Assembly (NCBI RefSeq): GCF_021738965.1
Contig: NZ_JAKKOQ010000022.1
Coordinates: 1-52,378 of the forward strand
DNA: 52,378 nucleotides
Direction of reading: 5' to 3'
Source of the DNA: Gordonia zhenghanii
Lineage (GTDB): Bacteria > Actinomycetota > Actinomycetes > Mycobacteriales > Mycobacteriaceae
Shown piece after piece: positions 1-8,228 of the stretch. The notes beneath the pieces were generated by a model. The model saw only the letters and a program-made list of their open reading frames with translations. It was not told where the DNA came from and ran no database searches. The position numbers and the translations under genes are program-made. The number at the start of each line of letters is the position of its first letter. The stretch's first letter is position 1.

Positions 1-2
1 TC

Positions 3-77
3 ACTCTGACCATCGATCCCGACACCAACCCGCAGACGGAGGTGAGTACCGATCCATTGATGGAACTACCCGCCTGA
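3..77 (+). CDS. 3' end of an unidentified gene (5' cut by window edge)
   Basis: An open frame runs from the window edge to a TGA at 75-77, giving a tail that ends ...PLMELPA. It is too short to place in a family. It points towards the recombinase gene that ends at 103, so the two are convergent. Confidence 0.3.
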   Translation, partial: TLTIDPDTNPQTEVSTDPLMELPA

Positions 78-102
78 TCACCAACGAAGGATCACAAACC
101 AG

Positions 103-1317
103 TTACACCACTACAAGGGGCTTGACCAGGTCGCGTTCTCCGGAGAGGTAGCGGAATGGTTCGTCGAGGGGTGTTGGCAGCGAGATTGCGATGTCGCCGA
201 GCGTGACGGTCACGAGTTTGTCGGAGACTATTACGCGGTCCCAGGTGAGTTTGACGACCCGCTCAATCTGTTGGCCAAAGACAAGCACCAGAATCCCCGC
301 GGCCCGGTCCCGTGGATTCAGCGCCGGTTCGTCCGACGTAATGCTGTCAACGACGTCTCTCTGGTTCTCAACGCTCATCTTCGGGCTGGTGCCACGTCGG
401 TGTGGCGTCATTGCGAGGTCAGCAGCGACCAGCTTGGTCTTGATCGCCCACGCAAGGAATCGAATGGCGAACTCTCGCGTGCTCGGACCTTCAGCTTGCC
501 ACGCGTCTAAATCTGACTGAGATAGGTCGCGGATCGAGATGTCCCGGTCGGTAAGCCAGTTGAGGAATTCGATTGTGACGGTGACGGTTTGCTTAGACCG
601 CAAGAATGTCCCGTGCGACACCGACTCCATGGAGTGCATCTGCCGCAGGTGGTGCCAGCGGATGTAGCGGTTGACAATATCGCGGTGTTCGGCCGATTTC
701 AGTCGGTTAAGGGCGTCGTTCGACCAGTCGATGTAGCGGTGCAGCAGTCCGTCTCGGGGTGGCAGGATCTGATGGGCGACGAGGAGCTCTCGGACGTATT
801 CTCGGGTGCGTGATCGGGGGAGTTGATCGACGACGTCGTGGGAAACGAGCGGTGTGCGGGCCAGGTCGGTGAGGAACGCCGTGACGTGTTCCTGGTTGAT
901 CCAGGTCAGGCCACTGTTGGCTCGTTTCATCGACTTCAGGGCAGCGGCAAAGGGTTGTAGCTCATCGTTAATGACACCAGTCTCTGGGTTCGTCAGTAGC
1001 CGGTCGACGGCCGCTCCCAGAACGCATCGCCAGCAGCGGCCCTGCGCGTACAACTCTTCCTCGGCGCCGCACTCAACGCAGTCGACGTTAAGTTTGATGC
1101 CAGTGCATTTGCGGCACGCGGGTTCGCCGTTGATGAATCCTGGTAACACTCCATCGTGACCGCACGCACATCTGCCTCGGGTCCGTTTGGCTGCCTGGTA
1201 GCAGTAGCCGCACACCCCAAGGCCCTGCCAGGTGACGACACATCCGCGGTGCTCGCCGCAGCGGTCGCACGGGACTTCCCACCGTTGTGGGTCTTCGGGT
1301 TTACGTGGTCTTGCCAT
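103..1317 (-). CDS. Zinc-ribbon / recombinase-like protein, third gene of module A (3'-truncated)
   Basis: 404 residues from ATG 1317, whose codon lies inside the end of the upstream HTH gene; this start gives MARPRK, comparable to the partner protein at 4700. The N-terminus has three Cys4 clusters (Cys 17/20/36/39, 50/52/68/71, 80/83/95/98), read as zinc ribbons. The middle has a helical segment resembling a recombinase core-binding region. The C-terminus aligns with the module B protein up to the EPF motif, then ends abruptly, about 100 residues short. That suggests truncation by a rearrangement near position 120. By family it is annotated as XerD-like, but the Arg-I region reads GQQIERV rather than GLR. 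Its likely role is a DNA-binding or accessory subunit for the recombinase; that is inference. Confidence 0.72.
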   Translation of the reverse strand: MARPRKPEDPQRWEVPCDRCGEHRGCVVTWQGLGVCGYCYQAAKRTRGRCACGHDGVLPGFINGEPACRKCTGIKLNVDCVECGAEEELYAQGRCWRCVLGAAVDRLLTNPETGVINDELQPFAAALKSMKRANSGLTWINQEHVTAFLTDLARTPLVSHDVVDQLPRSRTREYVRELLVAHQILPPRDGLLHRYIDWSNDALNRLKSAEHRDIVNRYIRWHHLRQMHSMESVSHGTFLRSKQTVTVTIEFLNWLTDRDISIRDLSQSDLDAWQAEGPSTREFAIRFLAWAIKTKLVAADLAMTPHRRGTSPKMSVENQRDVVDSITSDEPALNPRDRAAGILVLVFGQQIERVVKLTWDRVIVSDKLVTVTLGDIAISLPTPLDEPFRYLSGERDLVKPLVVV

Positions 1318-1666
1318 CGTCATCATCACCGCGGACGACCCGGATTCGACGGGCAACGGAGCGCTTCTCGCCGATACCGAGATCGGCCGGGTTCGCTGGT
1401 GCGTCTGCCGTGGCTGCAGCGCGCATCTCCACGTACGGCTCGAACAGATCGTTGGGTGTGCATTCAAGGATGTCGCACAGCGCCGCGAAGGTGCGGGCAG
1501 GGATCCGCTCGGGCGTCCCGGTCACCAATCGGTGGACCTGAGCATTAGACAGGTTGATACCGCGTGACTTCAGCAACGGAATGAGCTCCGTTGTCTTCCA
1601 GAGATTGTGATCAGCCATCCGCTGGCGGAGATTCCAGTGGTAGCCGATCCGGCGTTGCTCGCTCAC
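1301..1666 (-). CDS. XRE-like helix-turn-helix protein, second gene of module A
   Basis: 121 residues from a GTG whose bases overlap the recombinase stop (GTGA), so translation is probably coupled. A Cro/C1-type HTH spans about residues 20-75: LIPLLKSRGINLSNAQVHRL followed by a region ending CDILECTPNDLFEPY, the usual end of an XRE domain. The charged tail ends GDDDDGKTT. It closely parallels the module B HTH at 4346. It could act as a regulator of the module or as a recombination directionality factor; the sequence does not decide between these. Confidence 0.8.
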   Translation of the reverse strand: MSEQRRIGYHWNLRQRMADHNLWKTTELIPLLKSRGINLSNAQVHRLVTGTPERIPARTFAALCDILECTPNDLFEPYVEMRAAATADAPANPADLGIGEKRSVARRIRVVRGDDDDGKTT

Positions 1667-2796
1667 GTGTCCTTCCCTGCATCTTTTTCGTCACGTGTGA
1701 CGATTCGTTGCTGGATCATCCGTTGGATTGTCTTCTGTTTGAAGTCTGCCGAGACCGAGGTGTAAAGCGCAGTGGTGGAGGAGTAGGCGTGGCCGACTTG
1801 CTGCTGGACGAACATCGGGTCGTATCCGGCCTCCAGGAGATGGGTGACGTAGGAGTGGCGCAGGCAGTGCATCTTCAACTCTGTCGGCAGCCCAGCGAGT
1901 TCGCGGACCGTTGTGAACGTGCGATTAAAGTTGCGGATGCCCGTGGCACCTGCCCGTTCCGACGGCCACAACGACGCCGAGCGGTCCGCCGTAGCGAACT
2001 GTTCGCGGCCTTGCGACGAGAGCCAATGATCGAGAACGTCGACCACCCAGTCAAACTCGGGCACCGTTAGAACAGTGCGTCGGCGCGGTCCTGACCCCGA
2101 CATGCCTTTCGCGTAGCGGACCTGGACCGCACCGTACTGGCGGTAATTGTCGACGTGCGGGTTCGGGCCGAAATCATGGTAGTCGAGCATCGCGAGCTCT
2201 CTGCGCCTCAGACCGTAGGCGTAACAGACCTTAAAGGCAGTCGAGTCTCGCATCAGCGGGAGCCAGCGCTTCGAACCCTTGGCGAACTCTTGGTCGACAA
2301 GGTCGTCGCACGTGTCAAAGAATGTCTGCAACTCAGTTTGCGTGAAGCTACGCCGATCGGCTGGAACGGCGTCATCGGTCTTGTGGCGCGGCGTGTTCCA
2401 CTCGAAAACGACCTGGGAAGGAACGTCTTCAAATGCCTTGCTACAGAACGTAGCCCACCCGTATCTTTCGTCAGTGACGTAATAGCAGAAGGCCCTGATA
2501 GTGCCGGCGTTCGCGCGCAGCGTCGACACGGAGACACCTTTGGGGCCGATACGTCGATCTGCCAGGAACTCGTCGACGTGAATAGGTTGCCACGCCCACG
2601 GGTACTCGTTGGAATGCTCCTGGAACCGTGCCACCAGACTGCACGATGACTGGATGAACGGGACGCCGAGTCCACGGGCCAGCATCTGCGCTCGCCAGCC
2701 GTCTAGCATCGCCTCGAAGACACGGTCCTCGGGCCGCAGAAGGCCGACGACACCGTTCGAGAGGAACTCTGGTAGCCGACCTGGAACACTCTGCAT
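1663..2796 (-). CDS. Tyrosine recombinase/integrase, first gene of module A
   Basis: 377 residues from ATG 2796. That start aligns with the module B start (MQ...); an upstream ATG at 2826 is in frame but lies before a TATACT hexamer that sits 8 bases from ATG 2796, suggesting leaderless expression from 2796. The family's catalytic residues are all visible: Arg197 (YGLRRREL), His310 and Arg313 (HCLRHSY), His336 (VGHAYSS), nucleophile Tyr345 (ALYTSV). A SAM-like core-binding domain occupies about residues 25-110. It should catalyse site-specific strand exchange. It differs strongly in sequence from the module B enzyme, so the two modules are not a recent duplication. Confidence 0.9.
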   Translation of the reverse strand: MQSVPGRLPEFLSNGVVGLLRPEDRVFEAMLDGWRAQMLARGLGVPFIQSSCSLVARFQEHSNEYPWAWQPIHVDEFLADRRIGPKGVSVSTLRANAGTIRAFCYYVTDERYGWATFCSKAFEDVPSQVVFEWNTPRHKTDDAVPADRRSFTQTELQTFFDTCDDLVDQEFAKGSKRWLPLMRDSTAFKVCYAYGLRRRELAMLDYHDFGPNPHVDNYRQYGAVQVRYAKGMSGSGPRRRTVLTVPEFDWVVDVLDHWLSSQGREQFATADRSASLWPSERAGATGIRNFNRTFTTVRELAGLPTELKMHCLRHSYVTHLLEAGYDPMFVQQQVGHAYSSTTALYTSVSADFKQKTIQRMIQQRIVTRDEKDAGKDT

Positions 2797-2850
2797 GAAC
2801 ACAAGTATAGCGCGAGAATCTCTCATCTGTTTGCATAAACCGATGCTGAT

Positions 2851-2873
2851 CTGCGCATCACACTAGCTGATCA
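2851..2873 (+). other. Diverged second copy of the array core's right half
   Basis: CTGCGCATCACACTAGCTG followed by ATCA matches the array sequence CTGCGTATTACACCAGATG followed by AATCA at most positions, in the same orientation. It lies close to the start of the module A recombinase and may be that module's own site. No convincing left arm is visible. Confidence 0.35.
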
Positions 2874-2977
2874 CGGCAGGCCCGCTCATGGGCAGCCGTC
2901 ACAGCCTGCCGCTTCGCTCAGGATCCGTCAGGACGAGTCGTCTCATCTGTTTGTACTCGTCCTGGTTGTGTGCCGAT

Positions 2978-3084
2978 AATATACATTATGTCAAATGAAG
3001 CTCTGCGTATTACACCAGATGAATCAAGCTCCCACCCCAGCGTGCGACCTACTCCAACACTGCGCCGACCTGCATAAACGATGC
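2978..3084 (+). other. Candidate primary attachment site, related to the downstream array repeats
   Basis: The right arm TCTGCGTATT (3002-3011) and ACACCAGATGAATCA after it match the repeats at 21.5, 24.6 and 30.1 kb exactly apart from the first base. The left arm AATATACATT (2978-2987) and the spacer starting ATGTC are diverged forms of the repeat arm and spacer. The following 60 bp (ACCCCAG...GCGCCGACCTGCAT) are shared with the repeats at 18.5 and 22.6 kb. The site lacks the 100-150 bp of left flank seen in the array copies, so it resembles an integron attI relative to attC sites. Its function is inferred from position and similarity. Confidence 0.55.
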
Positions 3085-3242
3085 ACTACAGTGTCGCTAG
3101 CCGCGCAGAGACGGTGAGTTGCGCCCCTCGGAACGCCGCAGAATTCACTTCGACAGAAGTTCTTGACCAGCACCTATTGCCTTCGAGTCTCATCTGATGC
3201 ATCATTGATTCATCGGATGAAACCGTATTTTCGGAGGTTTCG

Positions 3243-4349
3243 ATGCAGATAGACGAGGTTGGACGCGTCCACTTGGTGAAGTCTGTCCCGCTGCTATATC
3301 CCGAGGAACGGGTTGTCGAGCTCATGCTCGACGGATGGCGTAACCAGCAGTTATCTCGGAATCTCCAGTTCGAGACGATCGACCAGCGCGCCCGGTGCGT
3401 CCGGCGGTTTATCACGCACTCCAACGAGGAGCCCTGGAACTGGACGCCAGGGATGGTCGAAGAGTTTTCCGGGGATCTCCGTTCGATCCACCACGTCGCG
3501 CATTCGACGCTCCGTGGCTACCAAAACGCGCTTCGCGCCTTCTGCTCGTACGTCGCCAACCCGGACTACGGCTGGGATCGAGTCTGCGAAGAATTGTTCG
3601 GCACTCACCCAGCACAGGTGTGCTTCGAGTGGAACACCGCACAGCACGTTCAGGAGTACGACGGGCAGCCGACTAAACGCCCGTACACCAGAGAAGAACT
3701 CGACGCCCTGTTCGAGTACGCCGACGAGGAGGTCGCTCGCATCGGTGCGACGACTCGAAAAGGATGGCAAGCGGCCTACCGCGATGCAACGATGATGAAA
3801 CTCTCGTACGCTTACGGGCTACGGTTCACCGAGGTCAGCCATCTGCAAACGATCGACTTCGCACGAAACCCTCACGCACGCGAGTTCGGCAAATTCGATG
3901 TCTGCAAGGTCCGGTACGGCAAGTCTCGCCGCGGGTCCCCGCCGAAACCACGGTCCGTGCTGACCGTGTGGCGGTGGACGCCAGCGATCACCGAGGACTG
4001 GCTGCAAAATGGCCGCGGACATCCCGACAGCCTGGACGTATTCCCCAGCGAACGAGGCGGACTCGTCAGCGAACCGACGCTCCTACGGCGACTCCGCCGC
4101 TACCAGACCGAACTCGGGATACCCAAGGGCGTCGATCTGCATTCGTTCCGACGTTCGTACGCCACACACCTACTCGAAGCTGGCTGGGATCCGAGGTTCG
4201 TTCAGGACCAGATGGGCCACGAACACGCATCGACCACCGGGATCTACCAGTTCACCTCCGATCAGTTCCGCCAGTCGACACTTCGATCGGCGTTAGACCG
4301 GACAATGAACGAGGCACTGCACAGCGCAGAGAAGGGCAAACGGCCATGA
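3243..4349 (+). CDS. Tyrosine recombinase/integrase, first gene of module B
   Basis: 368 residues; a GGAGG lies 6 bases before ATG 3243. The catalytic set is complete: Arg194 (YGLRFTEV), His300 and Arg303 (HSFRRSY), His326 (MGHEHAS), Tyr335 (GIYQFTS). A core-binding domain lies at about residues 25-110 (TLRGYQNALRAFCSYV). It is intact and well placed to be the active integrase of the region. The stop codon overlaps the ATG of the HTH gene (ATGA), so all module B genes form one operon. The putative attachment site lies 160 bp upstream. Confidence 0.92.
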   Translation: MQIDEVGRVHLVKSVPLLYPEERVVELMLDGWRNQQLSRNLQFETIDQRARCVRRFITHSNEEPWNWTPGMVEEFSGDLRSIHHVAHSTLRGYQNALRAFCSYVANPDYGWDRVCEELFGTHPAQVCFEWNTAQHVQEYDGQPTKRPYTREELDALFEYADEEVARIGATTRKGWQAAYRDATMMKLSYAYGLRFTEVSHLQTIDFARNPHAREFGKFDVCKVRYGKSRRGSPPKPRSVLTVWRWTPAITEDWLQNGRGHPDSLDVFPSERGGLVSEPTLLRRLRRYQTELGIPKGVDLHSFRRSYATHLLEAGWDPRFVQDQMGHEHASTTGIYQFTSDQFRQSTLRSALDRTMNEALHSAEKGKRP

Positions 4350-4678
4350 AGCGAAAAGTCGATTACACCTGGCGCCTGGCGGAGCTGATGGCCGCTCGCG
4401 GTATGAACAACACCACCGACTTGATCCCGTTGCTGGCCGAACGCGACATCTCCCTATCCCGCCCGCAAGTGTATCGGCTGGTCAACCAGCGCCCCGAACG
4501 CGTCTCACTGCAACTAATCTCTGCCCTCTGCGACATCCTCGGATGCGGACCGGACGATCTCCTAACCGTCACCGCAGTCAACGCTCGCGAACACAAGAAG
4601 GCCAGCAACTCAGGCCCGAACGTCGTCTCACTCGATCGCACGGCGCGCCCACGCCGCGCCAACATCCTCGACGAATAG
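4346..4678 (+). CDS. XRE-like helix-turn-helix protein, second gene of module B
   Basis: 110 residues from ATG 4346. A longer in-frame reading from 3764 exists but overlaps the recombinase and is unlikely. The HTH (about residues 15-75) reads LIPLLAERDISLSRPQVYRL and ends CDILGCGPDDLL, nearly the same architecture as the module A protein. The C-terminal tail is basic (RTARPRRAN). The gene sits between recombinase and zinc-ribbon genes in both modules, which suggests a conserved functional trio rather than a chance neighbour. Confidence 0.85.
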   Translation: MKRKVDYTWRLAELMAARGMNNTTDLIPLLAERDISLSRPQVYRLVNQRPERVSLQLISALCDILGCGPDDLLTVTAVNAREHKKASNSGPNVVSLDRTARPRRANILDE

Positions 4679-4699
4679 CCACATCATGAGGTGAGGACC

Positions 4700-6190
4700 A
4701 TGGAACCACAAGGACTCGTCCCCCACTACTCGGTTCGCGGTCGACCGCGATTGACCGACGGCTACTGGACGTGCGACCGATGCGGACGATCCACGACCCG
4801 TATCCAGGCACACTGGCCCGAGGGGCGTATCTGCTTCACCTGCTGGTTCACCGCCATCCACACTCACGGCATCTGCTCATGCTGCGGAGCCGTTCGGCTC
4901 CTGCCCGGCCCTCTAGCGCAGGCCGGAACACTGCTCTGCGCTGATTGCGCCGGTATCGCCGACGATTTCCGCTGCGCCCGCTGCGGTGAGGAGAACGGGC
5001 ACCATCGTGGGAAGATCTGTGCTCGCTGCGCGGTTCGCGACGACCTCCACCAGATTATGGGCGGCACGCCGACCGACCCGATCCTGCTTGGGCTTGTCGA
5101 CGCGCTGTGCCGAGCGAAACGCCCTGAGTCGACGATGATCTGGAAACGTTCGCCGAAGGTCATCGCGCTGCTGCGCGGGCTGGCCGACGGGTCGATCCCG
5201 GCCACACACGAGGGCCTCGACCGCCTGCCCGGGCGTGCGACCGAACACTTGCGGGCGCTGATGCAGCACCACCAACTCCTCCCTCCTCGCGATCGGTGGC
5301 TCCCGCGATTCGAACAGTGGATCGAGATGAAGCTCGACGGCCTACCCGGCGAGGTCGCTCGGCCCGCCCGCCACTTCGCGACATGGCACCACCTGCGCCG
5401 TACCTGCGAGATCGCCGATGACGGCGGCGACACCCAACCGTCAGTTCGCTCGGCCAAACAGGAGATCACCGAGACGATCAAGTTCCTGACCTGGCTGCAC
5501 GAAACCTACGGTCGCACCATCGAATCGTGTACCCAGTACGATGTCGATCAATGGATCGCGACGGGACCGACCACTCGACACGCGATCCGTACCTTCCTCG
5601 TCGTCTGCAAGCGAGACAAGCTCAACACCACCGTGACTCTCGGTCATCGCGTGGCTCGCACGAGCCCAGAGCTCACCCAGGATCAGCGGATCGCCTGGAT
5701 CGGGGAACTGGTCACCGGTACTAGTGAAACACTCTCCTACCGTGTGGCCGGCGTGCTCATCCTGCTCTACGCCCAACCACTGAAGACAGTCGTGCGACTA
5801 CGACGAGAAGCCGTCCTCGACGGCGTTCCCATGACCATCACCTTCGGCACGCATCCGGTCGACGTTCCCGAACCATTCGCCGACCTCGTGCGACAACTGC
5901 TGCGTCATCGAACGAACCTGCGCATCACTGGCGAAGACACTCCATGGTTGTTCCCCGGTCGGCAAGCCGACACACACATGTTCCCCGACACCGTGATGCA
6001 TCGACTCCAAAGAATCGGAATGAGCAACCTCGGCGCCCGCAACAGCGCCCTCAACGGCCTCGTCATCGAATGCCCGCCACCTATCGTCGCCAACGCCCTC
6101 GGCTACAGCCACCAAGTCGCGTTCCACCATGCCGAACTCGCTGGGGAGACCTGGGCACGGTACACCGGCCGAACCATCCGGCAACCCTAA
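4700..6190 (+). CDS. Zinc-ribbon / XerD-like protein, third gene of module B (full length)
   Basis: 496 residues from ATG 4700 (GAGG about 6-10 bases upstream; GTG 4691 is an alternative). Three N-terminal Cys4 clusters are seen at Cys 25/28/45/48, 59/62/80/83 and 92/95/107/110. The C-terminal 200 residues have the outline of a tyrosine-recombinase catalytic domain: LLYAQPLKTVVRL where GLR is expected, GARNSAL where HxLRHSF is expected, GYSH, and WARYTGR. The Arg-I is replaced by Lys and the box-II His is missing, so catalysis looks doubtful. It may be a structural or target-binding partner of the active recombinase. The organisation recalls the Tn554 TnpA/TnpB/TnpC trio, but homology to those proteins is not established here. 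Confidence 0.75.
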   Translation: MEPQGLVPHYSVRGRPRLTDGYWTCDRCGRSTTRIQAHWPEGRICFTCWFTAIHTHGICSCCGAVRLLPGPLAQAGTLLCADCAGIADDFRCARCGEENGHHRGKICARCAVRDDLHQIMGGTPTDPILLGLVDALCRAKRPESTMIWKRSPKVIALLRGLADGSIPATHEGLDRLPGRATEHLRALMQHHQLLPPRDRWLPRFEQWIEMKLDGLPGEVARPARHFATWHHLRRTCEIADDGGDTQPSVRSAKQEITETIKFLTWLHETYGRTIESCTQYDVDQWIATGPTTRHAIRTFLVVCKRDKLNTTVTLGHRVARTSPELTQDQRIAWIGELVTGTSETLSYRVAGVLILLYAQPLKTVVRLRREAVLDGVPMTITFGTHPVDVPEPFADLVRQLLRHRTNLRITGEDTPWLFPGRQADTHMFPDTVMHRLQRIGMSNLGARNSALNGLVIECPPPIVANALGYSHQVAFHHAELAGETWARYTGRTIRQP

Positions 6191-6249
6191 TCCCCTGGCC
6201 GTCGGCCTCAACAACACGTTGCAAGCACAGCCCGCAGGGCCTCCAGAGG

Positions 6250-6614
6250 GTCTGCTGCACTGATAGGTGACAATCGAGCGGCCTAATCAGATGGTTGGGC
6301 TGGAAGGATGTTCATATCGCTGTGCGTTCAAGGACGCCCACTCCAACCGGATCGTGGGGTACTCGATCGACAAGAGGATGAAGTCCCGTCTGGCAGTGGC
6401 TGCCCTCAACAACGCCGTCGCCAGACGCGGGGACGTGGCCGGCTGCGTGGTCCACACCGATCGCGGGTCTCAGTTCCGTAGCCGGAAGTTCGTGCGTGCT
6501 CTGGGCCGCCACGAGATGGTCGGCTCGATGGGTCGTGTCGGTGCGTGCGGTGACAACGCGGCCATGGAGCTTCTTCTCGCTCCTACAGAAGGACGTCTTA
6601 GACCGCCGTGCCTG
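6250..6614 (+). pseudogene. Remnant of an IS3-family transposase (orfB middle part)
   Basis: A terminus-like TAGGTGACA at 6264-6272, preceded by TGCTGCAC, is joined directly to the middle of orfB. The frame YRCAFKDAHSNRIVGYS...HTDRGSQFRSRKF...GDNAAME matches the intact element at 19.6-20.8 kb. After AME the frame shifts by one base and continues FFSLLQKDVLDRRAW before being cut at about 6614 by the next repeat. orfA and the start and end of orfB are missing, so it is inactive. Confidence 0.8.
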
Positions 6615-6686
6615 GGTGTCAACGGCGCGTGAATACTGACCCCCACCACGTCGATACGGGGTCAGCTCTCACCGGCCGTTGACACC
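6615..6686. repeat. Back-to-back termini of an IS21-like element (solo ends)
   Basis: GGTGTCAACGGC (6615-6626) and GCCGTTGACACC (6675-6686) are perfect 12-bp inverted arms. The similarity continues inwards through GTGA and CTGACCCC / GGGGTCAG. The termini style is that of IS21 elements, but no istA or istB remains between them. The monooxygenase stop codon lies inside the right arm. Confidence 0.5.
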
Positions 6687-8228
6687 TCGGCTCGGCCTGT
6701 CTCCCTGGTCGACTGTCACGTCCGAGACCACTCGTCGGGCATTCGTGCGAACAGCAGTCGAGCCCCCCTTCGTAAGGTGAAAATCGTCTTCGTTCGGTGA
6801 TTCGAGCATCCGGCTCATGGTGGCCCGATCGAATGGCCAGAGATCGATCGTGTTGTTGTCGGTGAAGTACCACGAGTCGCAGCCGGTGTTCCATACCGTC
6901 GGCCCCATCGCGTCCGCCACTTGCCGGTTGAATCGATTCGTGGCGTCTGCGGTCACTTCAACCGCGTCAATTATGTTGTCTCGGAACCGCTGCAGCCAGT
7001 GAACGATGTATCGGGCGGTGAGTTCGGCGGTGTACTGCAGGGATATGGACCCCGTCGGCGAGTTGGGGCCGAGCACGGTGAACAGGTTGGGATATCCGGG
7101 GATCGCCGTCATCTGGTAAGCGCGCGGGCCTCGCTCCCAGGCCTCGTCGAGCGAAATACCGTCTCGACCCTCGATGTTCATGGGCCGCATGTAATTGTGA
7201 GCGTGGAACCCGGTTGCGAGCACGATGACGTCGACGTCGTGGTGGACTCCGGATGTTGTGCGGATACCGGTCGAGGTGACCTCGGTGATGCCGTCGGTGA
7301 CGAGGTCAGCGTTGTCGGCGGTGATCGCCCGGTAATAGGTTCCGGAAAGCACCTGTCTTTTGCAGAGTGGTTGGTAGTCGGGGGTCAGTGACTTGCGCAG
7401 ATCTCGATCTCGTACCTGCGCCCGCAACGACAAGCGGGCGTAGCGCTGCACTGCTCGGCGACGCCATGACGGTGTGGTGACGATGTCGGCAAGAATTCCT
7501 GATGCCCAGAGCAGGCCACGGTATGTCGCGTCGTGAAGCCGGGGATAACGTCCCAGCAGCTGTGCCACGACCGCCGGTTGCGGTGTCCGCATGGGTGCCC
7601 AGAGAATCCACTGCGGCGACCGGGCGAAGTGGCTCACACGCTTCGCCGTCGGTTGCAGGGCCGACACGATCTGAACTCCGGTGGATCCGGTGCCGATCAC
7701 TGCTATCCGTTGATCCGCGGTGACGATGGCATCGTCCCAGCTCGCGGTGTGCACCGTCGTCCCGGAAAAGGTCTGCAGGCCGGGTATGTCCGGGACTGCG
7801 GGTTGGTGGAGCACCCCGGTTGCGCAGACAACAAAGTCGGCGACCTGGGTCCGTCCATCATCGGTGGTCACGTGCCACTGTGCGGCGTGGGTGTCGTAGC
7901 GGGCTGCTGTCACCTCGGTGTTGAGGCGCAGGTACTTGTCCAACCCGAATCGTTCGACGACATCGCGATGGTATTGCTGGATCTCATCTCCGGTGGCCCA
8001 GATGCGCGACCAGTTCGGATTGGGCGCGAACGAGAACTGATAGATCTGCGACGGTACGTCGCAAGTCAGCCCCGGGTAGCGGTTCCAATGCCAGACTCCC
8101 CCGACGTCGGAACCCTTCTCCAGGATGGTGATGTTCGTGAAGCCGGCCTGCTGCAACGTATATGCGGTCGCGATACCGGCGACGCCGGCGCCGATGATGA
8201 CCACACGCGGGTCCCGAGGTCTGGTCAC
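6669..8228 (-). CDS. Flavin-binding Baeyer-Villiger-type monooxygenase
   Basis: 519 residues. The FAD Rossmann motif is IIGAGVAGIA (11-20), the NADPH motif VIGTGSTG (177-184), and between them is the Baeyer-Villiger fingerprint FxGxxxHxxxW as FSGTTVHTASW (154-164). These enzymes use NADPH and O2 to turn ketones into esters or lactones. Its ATG overlaps the patatin-like gene's stop, making it the last gene of an operon with SDR and hydrolase. The C-terminal residues (GVNGR) are encoded by an IS21-like terminus, so the native end may have been replaced. The substrate is unknown. Confidence 0.88.
   Translation of the reverse strand: MTRPRDPRVVIIGAGVAGIATAYTLQQAGFTNITILEKGSDVGGVWHWNRYPGLTCDVPSQIYQFSFAPNPNWSRIWATGDEIQQYHRDVVERFGLDKYLRLNTEVTAARYDTHAAQWHVTTDDGRTQVADFVVCATGVLHQPAVPDIPGLQTFSGTTVHTASWDDAIVTADQRIAVIGTGSTGVQIVSALQPTAKRVSHFARSPQWILWAPMRTPQPAVVAQLLGRYPRLHDATYRGLLWASGILADIVTTPSWRRRAVQRYARLSLRAQVRDRDLRKSLTPDYQPLCKRQVLSGTYYRAITADNADLVTDGITEVTSTGIRTTSGVHHDVDVIVLATGFHAHNYMRPMNIEGRDGISLDEAWERGPRAYQMTAIPGYPNLFTVLGPNSPTGSISLQYTAELTARYIVHWLQRFRDNIIDAVEVTADATNRFNRQVADAMGPTVWNTGCDSWYFTDNNTIDLWPFDRATMSRMLESPNEDDFHLTKGGSTAVRTNARRVVSDVTVDQGDRPSRGVNGR

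Larger units (their letters stand above)
2821..3214. promoter_or_regulatory. Divergent control region between the two recombinase modules
   Basis: This 446-bp gene-free stretch (2797-3242) is rich in short repeats. TCTCATCTG occurs at 2821, 2941 and 3188; its reverse complement shares CAGATGA with the array core and with the copy at 3016. Inverted repeats include CGGCAGGC/GCCTGCCG (about 2873-2910) and GGACGAGT/ACTCGTCC (about 2931-2962). ATTGATTCATC at 3204-3214 is the reverse complement of GATGAATCAAT from the array repeat and overlaps a possible TTGATT...TATTTT promoter for the module B gene. Binding of the HTH proteins or recombinases here is inference. Confidence 0.55.

Noticed and set aside
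103..6190. Modules as a Tn554-type transposon
   Set aside because: The three-gene logic is similar but gene order, the HTH partner and the zinc ribbons differ, and no Tn554-like ends are seen; kept only as an analogy.
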